Source: Homalodisca vitripennis | Lineage: Eukaryota > Arthropoda > Insecta > Hemiptera > Cicadellidae | DNA length: 64,000 bases | Assembly (NCBI RefSeq): GCF_021130785.1 | Contig: NC_060208.1 | Span: 54,230,501 to 54,294,500 of the forward strand | Direction of reading: 5' to 3' | Shown here: positions 37,041-49,207 of the stretch, piece by piece | Numbering within the stretch: the stretch's first letter is position 1 | How the letters are laid out: each line of letters starts with the position of its first letter | The notes under the pieces: generated by a model | What the model saw: only the letters and a program-made list of their open reading frames with translations | Told to the model about the DNA's origin: nothing | Databases searched by the model: none | Made by a program: the position numbers and the translations under genes

Positions 37041-39228
37041 CAGATTTCAGGAGTCAAGTCTGCAACAGCATCGCATCTCTTGATGCTGCACGTAAGAGGA
37101 CGGTGAACTGGAGCTAAACTCAACATTCGCATTGAATCAGCCCTTCCCACCAAATCTGCATCATGTGTAACGTGTGTTATGTCGGTATAGTGGTACACTA
37201 GTGATTCCTTAACTGACATATTCAGAGGTGATACATATATTTTAACAGGAGAATTGAGATGCGATAGCAATATAAAAACCTTATTCGATTATTTAAAAGA
37301 AAGAAAGAAAGAAAGAAAATATTTAGTAATGATTTTGAAATTTTAATTGTTGGTTGATATTTAATACAGTATATAATTTGCAAGATATACGCTTACATGG
37401 AGTCGATAGATGGAACGGGATACGGAGTTAGTTACTTGTAGCCTCGATTATACGAATATGTATTTCTAAGAGTCGAGTTGCAGACTCACTGGGCGCTGCA
37501 ACTCGCATTGCCGATCGAAGTTGGCAATGGCCTTTGATCTTACCGGCTTTCCCTGGGAAATGAAATTTTTTAATTACCAAACTCATAAAATAGGTCTGCA
37601 ACCACCAGAAATAATTGTAGTGGTATTGAGGCGTTCTTTTTAAAATTGCCAACTCCGGCATAAACATGACAGACTATAAATTACTTAAAAATTATGTAGG
37701 AAAATATTGTTAAAACTGTGTATACTCGTACTCTGATCGTGCACACCGAACAAACCAGTTGAAACTTATGCCAACGCCAATTCGTGAAGACTTAAGTCGC
37801 ACTTTTCTACTTGAAGAAATATTGTTGACTATTTCGCAATAAACTGTCTGATGTGAAGTTTTTTATTAGTTCCAGTGTGCACTGCTAGGAGCGTCAGTTG
37901 TAACAGCTGCCCAGGCCGGTTGTTAACTTCAGTTGCCACTGCTAGATAGCAGGACTATATCGATGATTGTAAAGTAACTTTTTTATTTGTTAACAGGATG
38001 GAAAACATTCAAAAGACGGTCTTGGCCACCACTGCAAGATGGTCTGTCCGGCTGAGCCAAGCAAATGTGTGATTCTTACACGATAGAAAACCACCCCCGT
38101 CACCCGTGTCCAATTTTCAGCTTCTAGACTTTGCTGACTGGCTGAGGTATTTATATGAAACAGTTATAGACTATACATGCATAATGCAACGAAGTGTCGT
38201 TATCAGGTAGAGCGGCCTAGAAAACAATTCTATATCTAAGTTGTTAACTGTTTGTCTAAGACGGACGAGGCCGGAGATATCCGTTTATCCATATATACCT
38301 GGTATATCCGCTGATCCATTGCGACGAATAATGTTTTCAATGCGCGACAATGGCCCTCAACGAAGGAGATTTTCTGCAGTTATGTTGTCGAACTTTCTCA
38401 GCGTCCGTCGTAACCTGTAAATGTGTACGAATCGTAGAGAAAAGTATAAACCAGGATTAGCGCGTAATCCATTTAAGCCTTGCTTTGGTGCGATCCAGCG
38501 TTCCGTAGATTGGTTCGGTAGTAGAGTGCCTACCAAGCAGTAGATAGGCCTACATATACCAGTAAACGTATTGTTACTGATGAAACCAAAGGCACTACTG
38601 GTAATATTAATACTAATATTACTAGTATTAAATTTCCAGGAGACCCTAATGGACATTTACCTTCATAAACACATCACCTTGACGTAGGTTCTTGTACTTT
38701 AATGTTGTTTTACCTTGGTACACAACTTTATAACTAATAATTATAAGTACAGTATCAGTACGAGAATTCTTTACAATTGTGAATATATTGTTTAACTCAA
38801 TACTTATATAGAACTATAGCCGTGTTTGAATGGCACCGAGGTGTCAGTTACCCGACATAAAAATGTAAAAGTAAAGTAAAGATGTCTTATTTTATCATGC
38901 GAAGTTAGGGCTAAGAAGCCCTCCCTAACACTTAACCTGGGGACCAACGGTTTAAAGATGACCACCAACGGCCGGGCAAGCAGCGGCCACGCTCGACGTT
39001 GCTTGATCTGGTTATCTTACGATAAATGCGATATAACGAGGAACGCTTCTGAAAAACAACTGACATAGTATTCGTTTGATATTAATTTAAGTTATATTGA
39101 AATTGTTAGTTAAAACTGTTGTGAGATATGGTTACATACGAAATTTAATGTAAGTTTAGTACTAAATAATGTTAACTTCACGCCGACAGAAACGACGATC
39201 CTCGGCAACGTAATGGTATCATGTAGAT
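37041..39228. other. Non-coding gap
   Basis: Contains a (GAAA)n run at about 37295-37319. At 37990-38005 TTTTTATTTGTTAACAG followed by ATGG is a fair splice-acceptor sequence, but the frame after it closes within 25 codons. Minus-strand frames at 37040-37270, 37428-37667 and 38357-38656 match nothing. Confidence 0.35.
37295..37319 (+). repeat. (GAAA)n microsatellite
   Basis: About six GAAA units. Confidence 0.95.
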
Positions 39229-39495
39229 TCAACCCATGGTACGTTTCGCCTCGATAAGATTCTTATGTGTGTGAGGTAATAAGTTTAACCTGGAATCAAA
39301 AGTAACGCCTACTGTACTGTAGGCTACTGATGAACGCAATCGGTTCTTATTAAAAGTAACAGAGTATATAGCTGCCCCAGACATGTGTCGCTTTTCTCTA
39401 AAACATTTAGCATTACTTTCATCTATCTTTATCACTTTTTGAACCGTGGGGAGTCGTTCATCTGCAGCTGCATTACGGCTCGAGCGCTGTGCCAC
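39229..39495 (-). pseudogene. Possible LINE reverse-transcriptase fragment
   Basis: On the minus strand an 88-codon frame ends with VGVTFDSRLNLLPHTHKNLI then EAKRTMG. The pattern LGV-x-(F/L)-D-x-x-L-x-(F/L)-x-x-H and a following K-A-K segment is typical of the C-terminal side of CR1/Jockey-type reverse transcriptases. The N-terminal half, which includes SNAKCFREKR, could correspond to the preceding region but is not convincing. There is no second reverse-transcriptase block beside it and no start that looks genuine. A chance frame remains possible. Confidence 0.4.
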
Positions 39496-39639
39496 TTACA
39501 CTAATGCTCCAAAATTATGTATGAATTTAATGTACGTAGAGCAAAATTATTATTGTTTGGTATGCACTTGCACTGCTTCAGTTATTACAAATTAATTAAT
39601 GATAAATAAATATAAGAAGTAGATACTGCAAATCTGCAG

Positions 39640-40015
39640 CCGGTCAAATAAGGGCACATATGTTAATCATGTTAAAAATCATTTCTGTCTGTCTGTTTGT
39701 CCGCACGATATGTCGAAAACTAACCAACCTGTAGACTTGAGATTTTGGATGAAGCACTATTTCTATACAGACAACAAAGAGTTCGATGACGGTGCATGTC
39801 ACTCCATGCAGTTTGGCTAAGCGGTAGCAAATAGTTTTACGTTAGCCTTGTGGGTTGTTGAAGACACAGTTTCTATTTTGTCTGCCGAGAGGGCAGGATG
39901 TAAACATTTCTTATCTGTATGATGTCTGTCCGTCTATCTGTTTGTAGGACATCTCGAGAAAGAAATGAGCTAAAGACATGCAACCTCATCGTAGCCTGTT
40001 GGCGACAATGTGGTA
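39640..40015 (+). repeat. DR-A dispersed repeat, two forward units
   Basis: Contains TTTCTGTCTGTCTGTTTGTC, CGATATGTCGAAAACTAACC, GAGTTCGATGACGGTGCATG, TCACTCCATGCAGTTTGGCT and AAGCGGTAGCAAATAG. A second CTGTCCGTCTATCTGTTTGT and GACATCTCGAGAAAGAAATG begin another unit. Confidence 0.6.
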
Positions 40016-40089
40016 TGGCGTGCTCCAACCTTGTTCCATTGGAAGCAACCTAATAATGCCAAAGTTTACTGTGTTTTAATGTAATATCT

Positions 40090-40265
40090 GTATTACAAAA
40101 CATATATATATTACCATTTTCCGGATTCTGAATATTCTGGAAAACATTTCAATTCTTTCTTTTTATATAAACCTTCCTCTGTTTTCATCGAATATTTTAG
40201 AAAAAGAATTAGAGGAATTGGTTCAGCCGTCGTCGAGATAAGCGCCTAGCATATTCAGCGATTCA
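40090..40265 (+). repeat. Dispersed repeat end with GGTTCAGCCG
   Basis: ATATAAACCTTCCTCTGTTT, then GAATTGGTTCAGCCGTCGTC and ATATTCAGCGATTCATTG. This kind of text is common at one end of dispersed insect transposable elements (RTE- or Helitron-associated). The element class is uncertain. Confidence 0.35.
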
Positions 40266-41459
40266 TTGTTATGTAGCCTATAACAATAATGTGTAGCCTA
40301 ATAGTTAAATAAGAAGACATATTATAGTTAAATGAACAATGTTTAAACTGCATGTTCGTTTCAGACATGAGGGAAAAATTCATTCATTTATTAGACGAAG
40401 AAAATCTATTTAATTTGTAAATATGTATTGTATTAATTTTTATTACAAACTACCAACTACCTCTTTAGGCAAGAATTACTCATTGACTTAATAATGCTAT
40501 TCATCTTTGTGTAACAAAACCCATCACAGATAGTAAAATTAACTAACGTAAATTTATATAATAAACTTTTATTTCCATTTTTAAAATGGAATATCTATTT
40601 ATATTTCAAGAATAAATGAACTTCCCTTACAATTTATATACGTTATCTGTCCTCATTTTCAATCTTGTCACCCTGTCAACAATACTGCTGTACAAGAAGT
40701 GTATTAAGTTTTCCTGTAGTGTTCCTGTATAACAAAGTTGTAGAATTTAAAAATAGTTATTTAATCTTTGACTGTCGTGGAACTCAAGTTATTGTTGATT
40801 TAATTTTTTTAAATTAACCTTTAAAAAATTAATCTTCTCTCCTTAGCAGTTTTTCTATTTAAGGCGCATAAGCCTGAAATTCGTAACAACGATCATACGT
40901 AGGTTACGAATAAATCAGATAATGAACATACTTCCATATACTACTCAGGTTTTCTGAACTGTAATCGATACTAAATACTACAGACTGAATAGGCCTGCAG
41001 TAACCTGTCTTTCATTTGACGCCACTCGGCCTATAGTATTTAATCATCATTTACCTAAGTTATCTATTGTTTTCTCCATTGGACTTTTTTGTACGACTTA
41101 TAATTTGAAAAGATGAGAATGTATATAAAAATAACACCAAACACGATCTTGTTAGCGAAGACAAAGCTTTTACTCCAGAATACACCAATGAAACCCACCT
41201 TCATAAACATAGATATGAATTCTGGTACACTAGGCACTCGAAACCGGTTGGCTTATTTGTCATTGTGATAAGGCATTTCTACAGTGGCGGGAAAAACAGG
41301 CATCAACACTAACATGCTTCAACAAGCCATTCTTTCCCAAGCTAAAGTCCAAAAAACAACAAGACTTCTATAACGTAAAACCTTATAAACGATAATTTGA
41401 AATAATGCGTGAACTCAGTAAGGATTTTCCTTTTATAACAAAAGTATATCCATTTAGAA
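40266..41459. other. Non-coding gap
   Basis: AT-rich; nothing recognised. Confidence 0.4.
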
Positions 41460-41970
41460 AGTAAAAGGGCTATTCAGCCCTACGTATGTAATGTTATTTT
41501 CTTCATCGGGGTAAGGCAAACTCAGCTATGGCAATGGAAATGTAATAGAACGAAACAAGATTACAAGAACTGGAAGTAGACGTTTTTTGACCGTTTCGGA
41601 GAGCTGAATGCGTGTATTGTTTCATCAAGACAACAAGACAAACCTGTGTCATCGTAAGTGAATTTAAACGGCCGGAAGCGGACACCTTTTGACCGAAGTA
41701 GACTTATGAATACGACAAGAAGGCAATTCCTACTATGGCAGTAGAAATGTATTAGACCGGAAGTGAATGTTTTTTCACCAGGATATATTTCTGTGACCTA
41801 AGTAAATATAGTTTCTTGATGAAGGCAATAATACAAACTCAACTGTAGCAACAAAGTGAATTTAAACAGCGAGAAGTAGGCATCTTTTGACCCAATTAAG
41901 CTTCTCAGTCCTATGTTTATTTACTTTACCGGGACTACAAGACAGACTCAACTGTAGCATTTGATATTTC

Positions 41971-43059
41971 ACCTGAAGTATTAGACAGTTAGATCTGAAA
42001 TAGTTAGACCTGAAGTATTAGACAGTTAGATCTGAAGTAGTTAGACCTGAAGTATTAGACAGTTAGATCTGAAGTAGTTAGACCTGAAGTATTAGACAGT
42101 TAGATCTGAAGTAGTTAGACCTGAAGTATTAGACAGTTAGATCTGAAGTAGTTAGACCTGAAGTATTAGACAGTTAGATCTGAAATAGTTAGACCTGAAG
42201 TATTAGACAGTTAGATCTGAACTAGTTAGACCTGAAGTATTAGACAGTTAGATCTGAAATAGTTAGACCTGAAGTATTAGACAGTTAGATCTGAAATAGT
42301 TAGACCTGAAGTATTAGACAGTTAGATCTGAAATAGTTAGACCTGAAGTATTAGACAGTTAGATCTGAAGTAGTTAGACCTGAAGTATTAGACAGTTAGA
42401 TCTGAAGTAGTTAGACCTGAAGTATTACACAGTTAGATCTGAAGTAGTTAGACCTGAAGTATTAGACAGTTAGATCTGAAATAGTTAGACTTGAAGTATT
42501 AGACAGTTAGATCTGAAGTAGTTAGACCTGAAGTATTAGACAGTTAGATCTGAAGTAGTTAGACCTGAAGTATTAGACAGTTAGATCTGAAGTAGTTAGA
42601 CCTGAAGTATTAGACAGTTAGATCTGAAGTAGTTAGACCTGAAGTATTAGACAGTTAGATCTGAAATAGTTAGACTTGAAGTATTAGACAGATCTGAAGT
42701 AGTTAGACCTGAAGTATTAGACAGTTAGATCTGAAATAGTTAGACTTGAAGTATTAGACAGTTACATCTGAAATAGTTAGACCTGAAGTATTAGACGTTT
42801 AGACCTGAAGTATTAGACATTTAGACCTGAAGTATTAGACAGTTAAATCTGAAATAGTTAGACTTGAAGTATTAGACATTTAGACCTGAAGTATTAGACA
42901 GTTAGATCTGAAATAGTTAGACCTGAGGTATTAGACATTTAGACCTGAAGTAATAGACAGTTAGACCTGAAGTAGTTAGACCAGAAGTATTAGACATTTA
43001 GACCTGAAGTTTTAGACAGTTAGGCTACACCTGAAGTATTAGACAGTTAGACTAGTTAG
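41971..43059 (+). repeat. 37-bp tandem satellite
   Basis: The unit joins TTAGACCTGAAGTATTAGAC and AGTTAGATCTGAAGTAG (37 bp). About 22 regular copies run to about 42780, then irregular half-units to about 43059. Variants such as GAAATAG against GAAGTAG and ACTTGAAG against ACCTGAAG are interspersed. The half-units resemble GTATTAGACCGGAAGTGAAT of the surrounding sub-repeat, so the satellite probably grew from it. Confidence 0.95.
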
Positions 43060-43689
43060 TGCTGAATGAACTTAGTTTCAAAGATTTTCCACTCTTCCAC
43101 TTATACCGGAAGCGATGGATGTTTACGTATACATATATTTTCTTGGTCAGAGTAAACAACCAAATCATTTATAGCACTATAAATATTATAGACCAGAAGT
43201 AGTTGCTTTTAATCTAAGCTGCTTTCCGAGACCTACGTATTTATGTATTTATATTTTTTTTTTGGCCGGAGCAACAACAGTAGAACCGAAAATACATGAG
43301 ACAAGTGAATCTAATCAGTCGGAATAGAACTTTTTGACCGATTTCAGTCGTACGTGAGTATGTATATTTTCTTCACCGTTATAAAAATCAAACTAAATGG
43401 CACTTAAATGTATTCGACCGGTAGTAGATGACAAGGACCGGCAGTTGACGTTTTTTGACCGAAGTAGGTCTTGAAAGCCTACATATGTATTTATTTTCTT
43501 AAACAGGTAACAAGATAAACTCATCTATGGCGCCCGTAAATAAATTAGACTGGAATTGAATTTAAACTATGGGAATATACATTTCTAAACCGTTCATTAA
43601 TAGAAAAGCCGTAGACATAGGGCCTCTCAGTCTTACGTACGTAGGCTATATGAGTGTTTCGAGAGAGGTTGGCACACTTCAGGAAGTGA

Positions 43690-44178
43690 TTGTAGACACA
43701 AAAACAAGCAAAAAGTTCATATGAACATATGTCCTATCTCGCTTCGTTTAGTATCTGTCTGTCTATATGTGTTTTTATTTAAAAAGTCGTATCTTAGAAC
43801 CCGTTGGAGCAAATAACATGAAACTTGGCAGTTATTTTAAGCTAAATAAAGGGGGGGAAATTAAATATCTAGTATCAGTTTCCATTTCAAAATGACGGCA
43901 TGAACATTTTTTCAAACTTTGATATCAGAAAAAATTTTAATGCCACGTAAAAATTGCAAGAATAACTATTTATTGAAAATTTAATGAAAAAACTAACAAT
44001 ACCTAATTTGTTCAGATCGGTTGAGAAATAAAATAGTTAATTAACTTAACATAACTCCCAAGTTTCATGTTATTTGCTCTGAAACGGGTTCTGAAATACG
44101 ATTAAAAAAAATAAAAACACATATGGACAGACAGACACTAAATGAAGCGAGATAGGGCATATGTACATATGAAATTTT
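43690..44178. mobile_element. Foldback element of about 0.5 kb
   Basis: The left arm (about 43710-43850: CATATGAACATATGTCCTAT, CTCGCTTC, GAACCCGTTGGAGCAAATAA, CATGAAACTTGG) is an inverted copy of the right arm (about 44045-44175: CCAAGTTTCATGTTATTTGC, GAAACGGGTTCTG, GAAGCGAGATAGGGCATATG). Arms are about 130-150 bp with a roughly 200-bp loop. No coding sequence is present and target duplications were not identified. Confidence 0.75.
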
Positions 44179-44993
44179 TTTCTCTTGTTAGTGTCTATTC
44201 TCTTAACCTGAAGTTGTCACGAAGTATATACAAGATGTTCACAAATAATAGTAGTCATAATTTTAAATAAAAAATGTCATACGACATAGGTCGAAAAATG
44301 TCTCATTTAGCCGCAAGCCGTCATTTTGTATTTTTATTAAAACAATTATTATCTCTAAAGCTTTTTAAGCTCAAGAAACCAAATTTGGCACATACGTTAA
44401 AAGAAATCAAAGGAAAAATGTACTTGTGTTACTTTCTTTAATATTAACAAATGTTGCAAATTTTTAAAGCTAAATAAAGAAACCAGTATGGTTATAAAAC
44501 ATATACTAGACATCCGTCAACGCATAAGCGAGCACAACAATTTTAAAGATAGGCTTACACAAACCAGGAGTGTGTTAGGCGCTTCCGGTAAGTATTATCA
44601 TCCACAGAAGTTTGTGAACACTCTGTATATATTCTTTATCGAGACAAGGCAAAAATCAACTGTTGGCATTTATATGTTTATAAATGCCATTGGGACAGGA
44701 AAGTGGCATCAGAAGTGGCATTGGAAATTGTGGCATCAGAAATGTAACGGATTAGAAACAGAGAAGTGTGCTCCTACACTCGCAAAATAAATATGAACCA
44801 GTAAAAATGTATTTAACTTTTGAACCTCTTACCCACGGGCACTAAAATAATTAGTACTAGACATATACCTGGTTCTGTTTGAAAATTATCATAGTACTCC
44901 CTCATATTAGCCAACATCAGAGATGATTTTACTAAGAAGGCCCGCTCTTCTATTGTGCAAATTGTGTGCGAAGCCGCGGGTTACTATAACGTT

Positions 44994-45765
44994 CAGTCAA
45001 ACCATATAGACAGACAGGCTCAACTATTGAACTGAGCCAAATTCCGTGGAGGGACATGCATCATCATCGTATTCGATCTTGCCTATATAGAAATAAAACT
45101 TCATACAAAATGTGATGTCATGTTGACAGATATGTGACATATTTCTAGCCCCCAGAACGCTTAGCCACTAACACGACAGAAGTACGCCAGACTACATATC
45201 GTGTAACAAGCTTTCCTGAAGTTGTCTGCAAAGTTTCAAGTACATAACTCACTTTATTCTTGCTATGTCCTGCGGATAGACAGACATTTCTGCCCCTAGA
45301 CAGTTAAAGACAGATTTTGCTAGCCTGAGTGATAGGTTTCAATGACGCTCAGCCAAATCCTATTAATGGAATTGTACAATCATCGCACTTATTCTTGTCT
45401 ATGTAGAAAGTTTCATGCAAAATGTATAGTCTACACATGAAATCTTTCTAAATGCTCAGCCAAATCTTATAGAGGAATGTGCCCACCATCAAACACCAAA
45501 TTACCTATGTAGACATCTAAAATGTCGAGTCCACAGCTCAATTTGTTCTTAAGATATACAGCGGAAACGAGCACACAAGCAGACAGACAGACAGCCAGAA
45601 GAGGTGTTTGACAGAACCCTTAGTGACAACTAAGCAAAATATATAATATTTAAATTTTATACCTCAATTAATTTTTGAAGTATCACCAACAGTTACGGCC
45701 TTTTGAATGCTCAGGCAAATCCCACGGATGTACATGCACCATCATCAAACTATCTCATGTCTGTA
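44994..45765 (-). repeat. DR-A dispersed repeat, array of complement units
   Basis: At least four unit boundaries are visible: TGAGCCAAATTCCGTGGAGG at about 45034, ATGACGCTCAGCCAAATCCT at 45351, ATGCTCAGCCAAATCTTATA at 45454 and ATGCTCAGGCAAATCCCACG at 45707. Each is followed within 50 bp by a CATCATC(A/G) motif, and most also by TTATTCTTGTCTATGTAGAA. CAGACAGACAG runs lie between them. Units are too diverged for a fixed period. Confidence 0.65.
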
Positions 45766-46582
45766 TACAAATATGATACAACGTAGTATTGAAGTATACT
45801 ACAGAAGATCTTATCGAAACATCCATCAATGGAACATTATTATTATATGTGTTAATATGTCACATGTTAAAATACCAAATGACTGTGGTCAGATTACTTA
45901 CAAATTTGTTTATCTTATGATTTTAACTTAGCCAACAAAATTATCCATAAGACCAATGTGAAAATGTTCGTGCTCAAAATGTTTAGATGTGTCCATTTAG
46001 ATGTATGCTTTAGGGTATAATAATCACAAACGCCTCAATTGGTTGCATGTGCCCCAGTTTAATCTTAGAAGTGAGTTCTGTAGCTTAAGCCTATTTTTAT
46101 TTATGATGAAATCGAGTTTCAAGGAATTTTGAACACAAGAAAAACCCTACCACATTTTTTATTGTGATAGGACCAACAAGGTAATTTAACAAAATGTAAT
46201 ATGTTGTATTCGACCTTAAACTGAAAACTCTGTTCAGTTCGTTAATTATTCGGTTGTATTTAATATCTAGACTTTATATTTTAATTTGTAGTTGTTTTTA
46301 TAATTGTAATATGAAGGAATACGCCTAACCACCACGCAAGCCAATTCCGCCGTACTGCGATCACTTAGGCCTAATTATGTTCAAAGTAGACTGCAAATGA
46401 ATAATGTTCGCGATTACTAATTCAAAACGACCACTTTGACCAAAAAGTTCCCTAAAGATAAAAAAGTAAAAAAGAGTTAGTAACTAAACGGATAATACAA
46501 GTACAAAAATACTTCGTCTATAACCGTAACTTAACATAAGTTTTTGCTGATTAATAACTATATTTATGTAGTTATAAGGCTG
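45766..46582. other. Non-coding gap
   Basis: AT-rich; nothing recognised. Confidence 0.4.
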
Positions 46583-46771
46583 TGATATAATATTTAGAAG
46601 AGCATTACTCATCTGTTTATTGTAATAGTCTACATTTATTATCAGCTGATCCTCAATTTGTTGTTTACATTAATAAAATTTACTGTTCAATACTAAAGCT
46701 GAATGTTTATAGTGACTTCTATGTCTAATAAACTCCATCTTTAGGCTCTTTACTACTTGTTTCATTCTTCA
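46583..46771 (+). repeat. 5' long terminal repeat
   Basis: About 189 bp. It shares with the right repeat TACATTTATTATCAG, CTGATcc/gtg, ATTTGTTGTTTACA and ATACTAAAGCTGAATGTTT, followed by ATCTTTAGG. The repeats differ at many sites, so the insertion is not recent. An AATAAAAT lies inside. Confidence 0.65.
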
Positions 46772-47370
46772 TGGAAGAAACAAACGATTGTGCAATGTGC
46801 ATTGACTATTCACAAACTAAAACATTTTACTATGCTAGAGCCATACACACTGCCACAGGTGGAGGATAGGGTTTCAGATATTACACATTCAGCTCCCTTG
46901 ATGTCCAGAGAAGCTGCAAATCGAAGAAGATGAACGTGCCTAGACAGCTTTTCAGGCATGAGAGCAGCTCTACCAGTTCCAGAGGATTACTTTTGGAGTT
47001 ACAAATAAATGGTGTTTTTAGTTTTAAAAAGGCTATAAACTCATAATCCGAGGTATTTAAAATGTACCGTAGTACATCTTGATATGACGAAGGAAGATTA
47101 CTATTAACATTTAAAGAAATTTTTTGAAGTGGCCATGACATTATTTGACCCCGGGTATGGGCAGATGCGCAATTGCTCAGGAAACGATTCTGGGCTGTAT
47201 CATTTCAAACAGTCAAATCCGGCCAGATCCAGATCGCCTTTCAGCCTTGGAGTTCTCAAGTTGGATGTACCTCTCATGATTTCCACCTTTTACTTCGTTG
47301 TCAATGCATGTTCACTTATTATTCAAGATTTTGCAGCCGTAAAGAGAATCTGATGAAGGAAACATCATCA

Positions 47371-48000
47371 TTTGAAAGATCAAACATAGATTTAAAGATT
47401 CATTGTCATCCAAAACACATTTATTCTCACTATTGTTGATCAGTGTTCACACTATTTCATTTGCATTTCCATGCTGAGACACATCATCGTCAATCATCCA
47501 TAGACTAAGTGTAATGTTCACCCTTTTTCGAATGCCTCCTTTTATCCATTCAGACGTGGATCGTCACCGATGTAACAGAACTGAAATAATTTCTTGAAAA
47601 AAATTCGATAGCGTCAAGTCATTCTTCACCGCACAATTTCAGTGGCAATGACCAAGTTGAAATGTGTAATGGTACAATTGGGAAAACCATCACACTTGCC
47701 TCGAGGAGTTAGGATTTGCCAACCAGACACTAGGAATCAGTTTTGTCAGAAACCTTCCACTTAGACATCTCCTATACACATCTACGAATACCACTCCATA
47801 TGAGTTAATGTTCAAGAAGATCTCACTATAGTAATTCAGTTCCTACATGGCTTTTCCTGCCTGGTCCTCTCCTCACTCGGAATCACAACCGATTTAGCAA
47901 ATCTTACTCTTTAGTAGAAGAAGTTGAACTCATTTAAGCGGATCCTGGATATGCACACGTCGGTTTCTCAGACAAACGGGAGAAAGCCGTAGACTATCAA
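47371..48000 (+). pseudogene. Retroelement integrase relic
   Basis: Reading across shifting frames, the segment 47371-47470 shows FERSNID and, in another frame, SFAFPC followed by a stop. The next part shows FRMPPFIHSD, then near 47635 a frame with GNDQVEMCNGTI, and further on TSTNTTP and a C-terminal VEEVEL. This order (catalytic core with D and then the N-G-x-x-E segment, then the linker and C-terminal region) is that of a retroelement integrase of the Ty3/Gypsy type. There are multiple stops and frameshifts, so it is not functional. No envelope-like sequence was seen. Confidence 0.6.
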
Positions 48001-48281
48001 TCATAGCTCCAGGACCAGAACCTGAGTCAGATTAAAATCAAGATCCAGTCAGTAATATTAAAAACTCTGTTTATAAAGCAACTCTAATATCTTATACATA
48101 AATCACCGGACTATGCCACATTGATAATTTACAACTGCCGACAGATGATTCAAATACGACTGTCTATTCATCACAAGGTTCTTTACCTTAAGAACTACTT
48201 ACTAGTAGTCTCCGTCCACGGCATTCCCGGATATTACCGCGGTACCTTCGCACCTACGTCACAAAATAAAGCTAGGAAGAA

Positions 48282-48466
48282 TGATATAATATTTAGCATA
48301 CTATTACAAATCTCTTTATTATAATATATTACATTTATTATCAGTTGATGTGTAATTTGTTGTTTACAATCAGTTACTATTCAATACTAAAGCTGAATGT
48401 TTTTAGCTTACTTCTATGACTAATAAAACCTATCTTTAGGTTCTTAACTACTTGTTTAATTCTTCA
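48282..48466 (+). repeat. 3' long terminal repeat
   Basis: Right copy of the repeat at 46583-46771, starting directly after the purine tract. The 5-bp flanks of the pair do not show an obvious target duplication. Confidence 0.65.
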
Positions 48467-49207
48467 TGGGAGTCCGAAAATCTATTTCAAGCGAGTGCGA
48501 TTTCTACGGTCTTCGATTTCAGAGTCGACTTTTTACCACGCTGTAAATGAAAAATGTTCAAGGATTATTATAATTATAACGTGGCTCTTGTATACGCGAT
48601 CCAGCCCACCATATCAACAATTGGAATACCGTCATGCTATGGCGCTCTCTCACTGCATTTAGCAAATGCCTCAAATATTAATAAAACGCTGTAGACCAAT
48701 TGGTCTATAAAAAGCAATTCCTAGATTACAATGCATCGAATGTGGCAAGCTGTCAAGTGATTATTACTCCATCTTCTTACGTGTTGATATTCATTAAATG
48801 CAGTAACTGTTGCATCATTCTAACATCCGCACTTGTGGATATTACATGTGCGTAAACATGACTCACCAAATTATGCTCGTGAAACAAATGCCGCCAAATT
48901 TAGAAATGTCGTTCGCTGAATGTATAATACATATTTAATGCGTTAAATATTAATGTATTAACAGCTCCGATGCTGTTTTATAGTAACAAGAAGAATGTTG
49001 TCATCTCATACTACCACTTTAGACTAAATCAGTTACTTAAAGAGTATAATTAAAGCTATCACTCTATTGTTTAATAATGTTGTGGATAATTTACAATAGA
49101 TAAAAAGCAAGACATAAATACAACATGTTTATTTATTACTAATCAGTCCACCGCAAGGAAGGCAAAGATTTCCCTCATACTGTAGTAAATATCCTCTCTA
49201 CAGTAGC
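48467..49207. other. Non-coding gap
   Basis: AT-rich; nothing recognised. Confidence 0.4.

Larger units (their letters stand above)
41460..44993 (+). mobile_element. Helitron-like region with internal sub-repeats
   Basis: The ancestral sub-repeat is about 85-127 bp: GTATGTATATTTTCTT, a (G)ATCGGGGTAACAAGACAAAC block, CTCAACTATGGCA, GAAATGTATTAGACCGGAAG, then GACGTTTTTTGACCGAAGTA. TTTTGACC-like marks recur at about 41583, 41685, 41770, 41884, 43206, 43328, 43449 and 43576. The same blocks occur once or twice in the Helitron-like elements at 8.6-9.6 and 1.0-2.6 kb. A terminus-like TTGTGTGCGAAGCCGCGGGT then TAC lies at 44965-44990. The 5' border could not be placed and other elements interrupt the region, so its extent is approximate. 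Confidence 0.5.
46583..48466 (+). mobile_element. Short, internally deleted LTR retroelement
   Basis: Two direct repeats, 46583-46771 and 48282-48466, each begin TGATATAATATTTAG and end GTTT(C/A)ATTCTTCA, so they have the TG...CA form of long terminal repeats. TGG at 46772 directly after the left repeat fits the start of a tRNA primer-binding site. AAAGCTAGGAAGAA just before the right repeat fits a polypurine tract. The interior is only about 1.5 kb and holds an integrase relic (47371-48000). Capsid, protease and reverse-transcriptase sequences were not recognised. It is a dead, Ty3/Gypsy-type copy; the family assignment is inference from the integrase. Confidence 0.65.

Noticed and set aside
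46881..47141. 86-codon minus-strand frame
   Set aside because: It lies inside the LTR element opposite to its coding direction and matches nothing.
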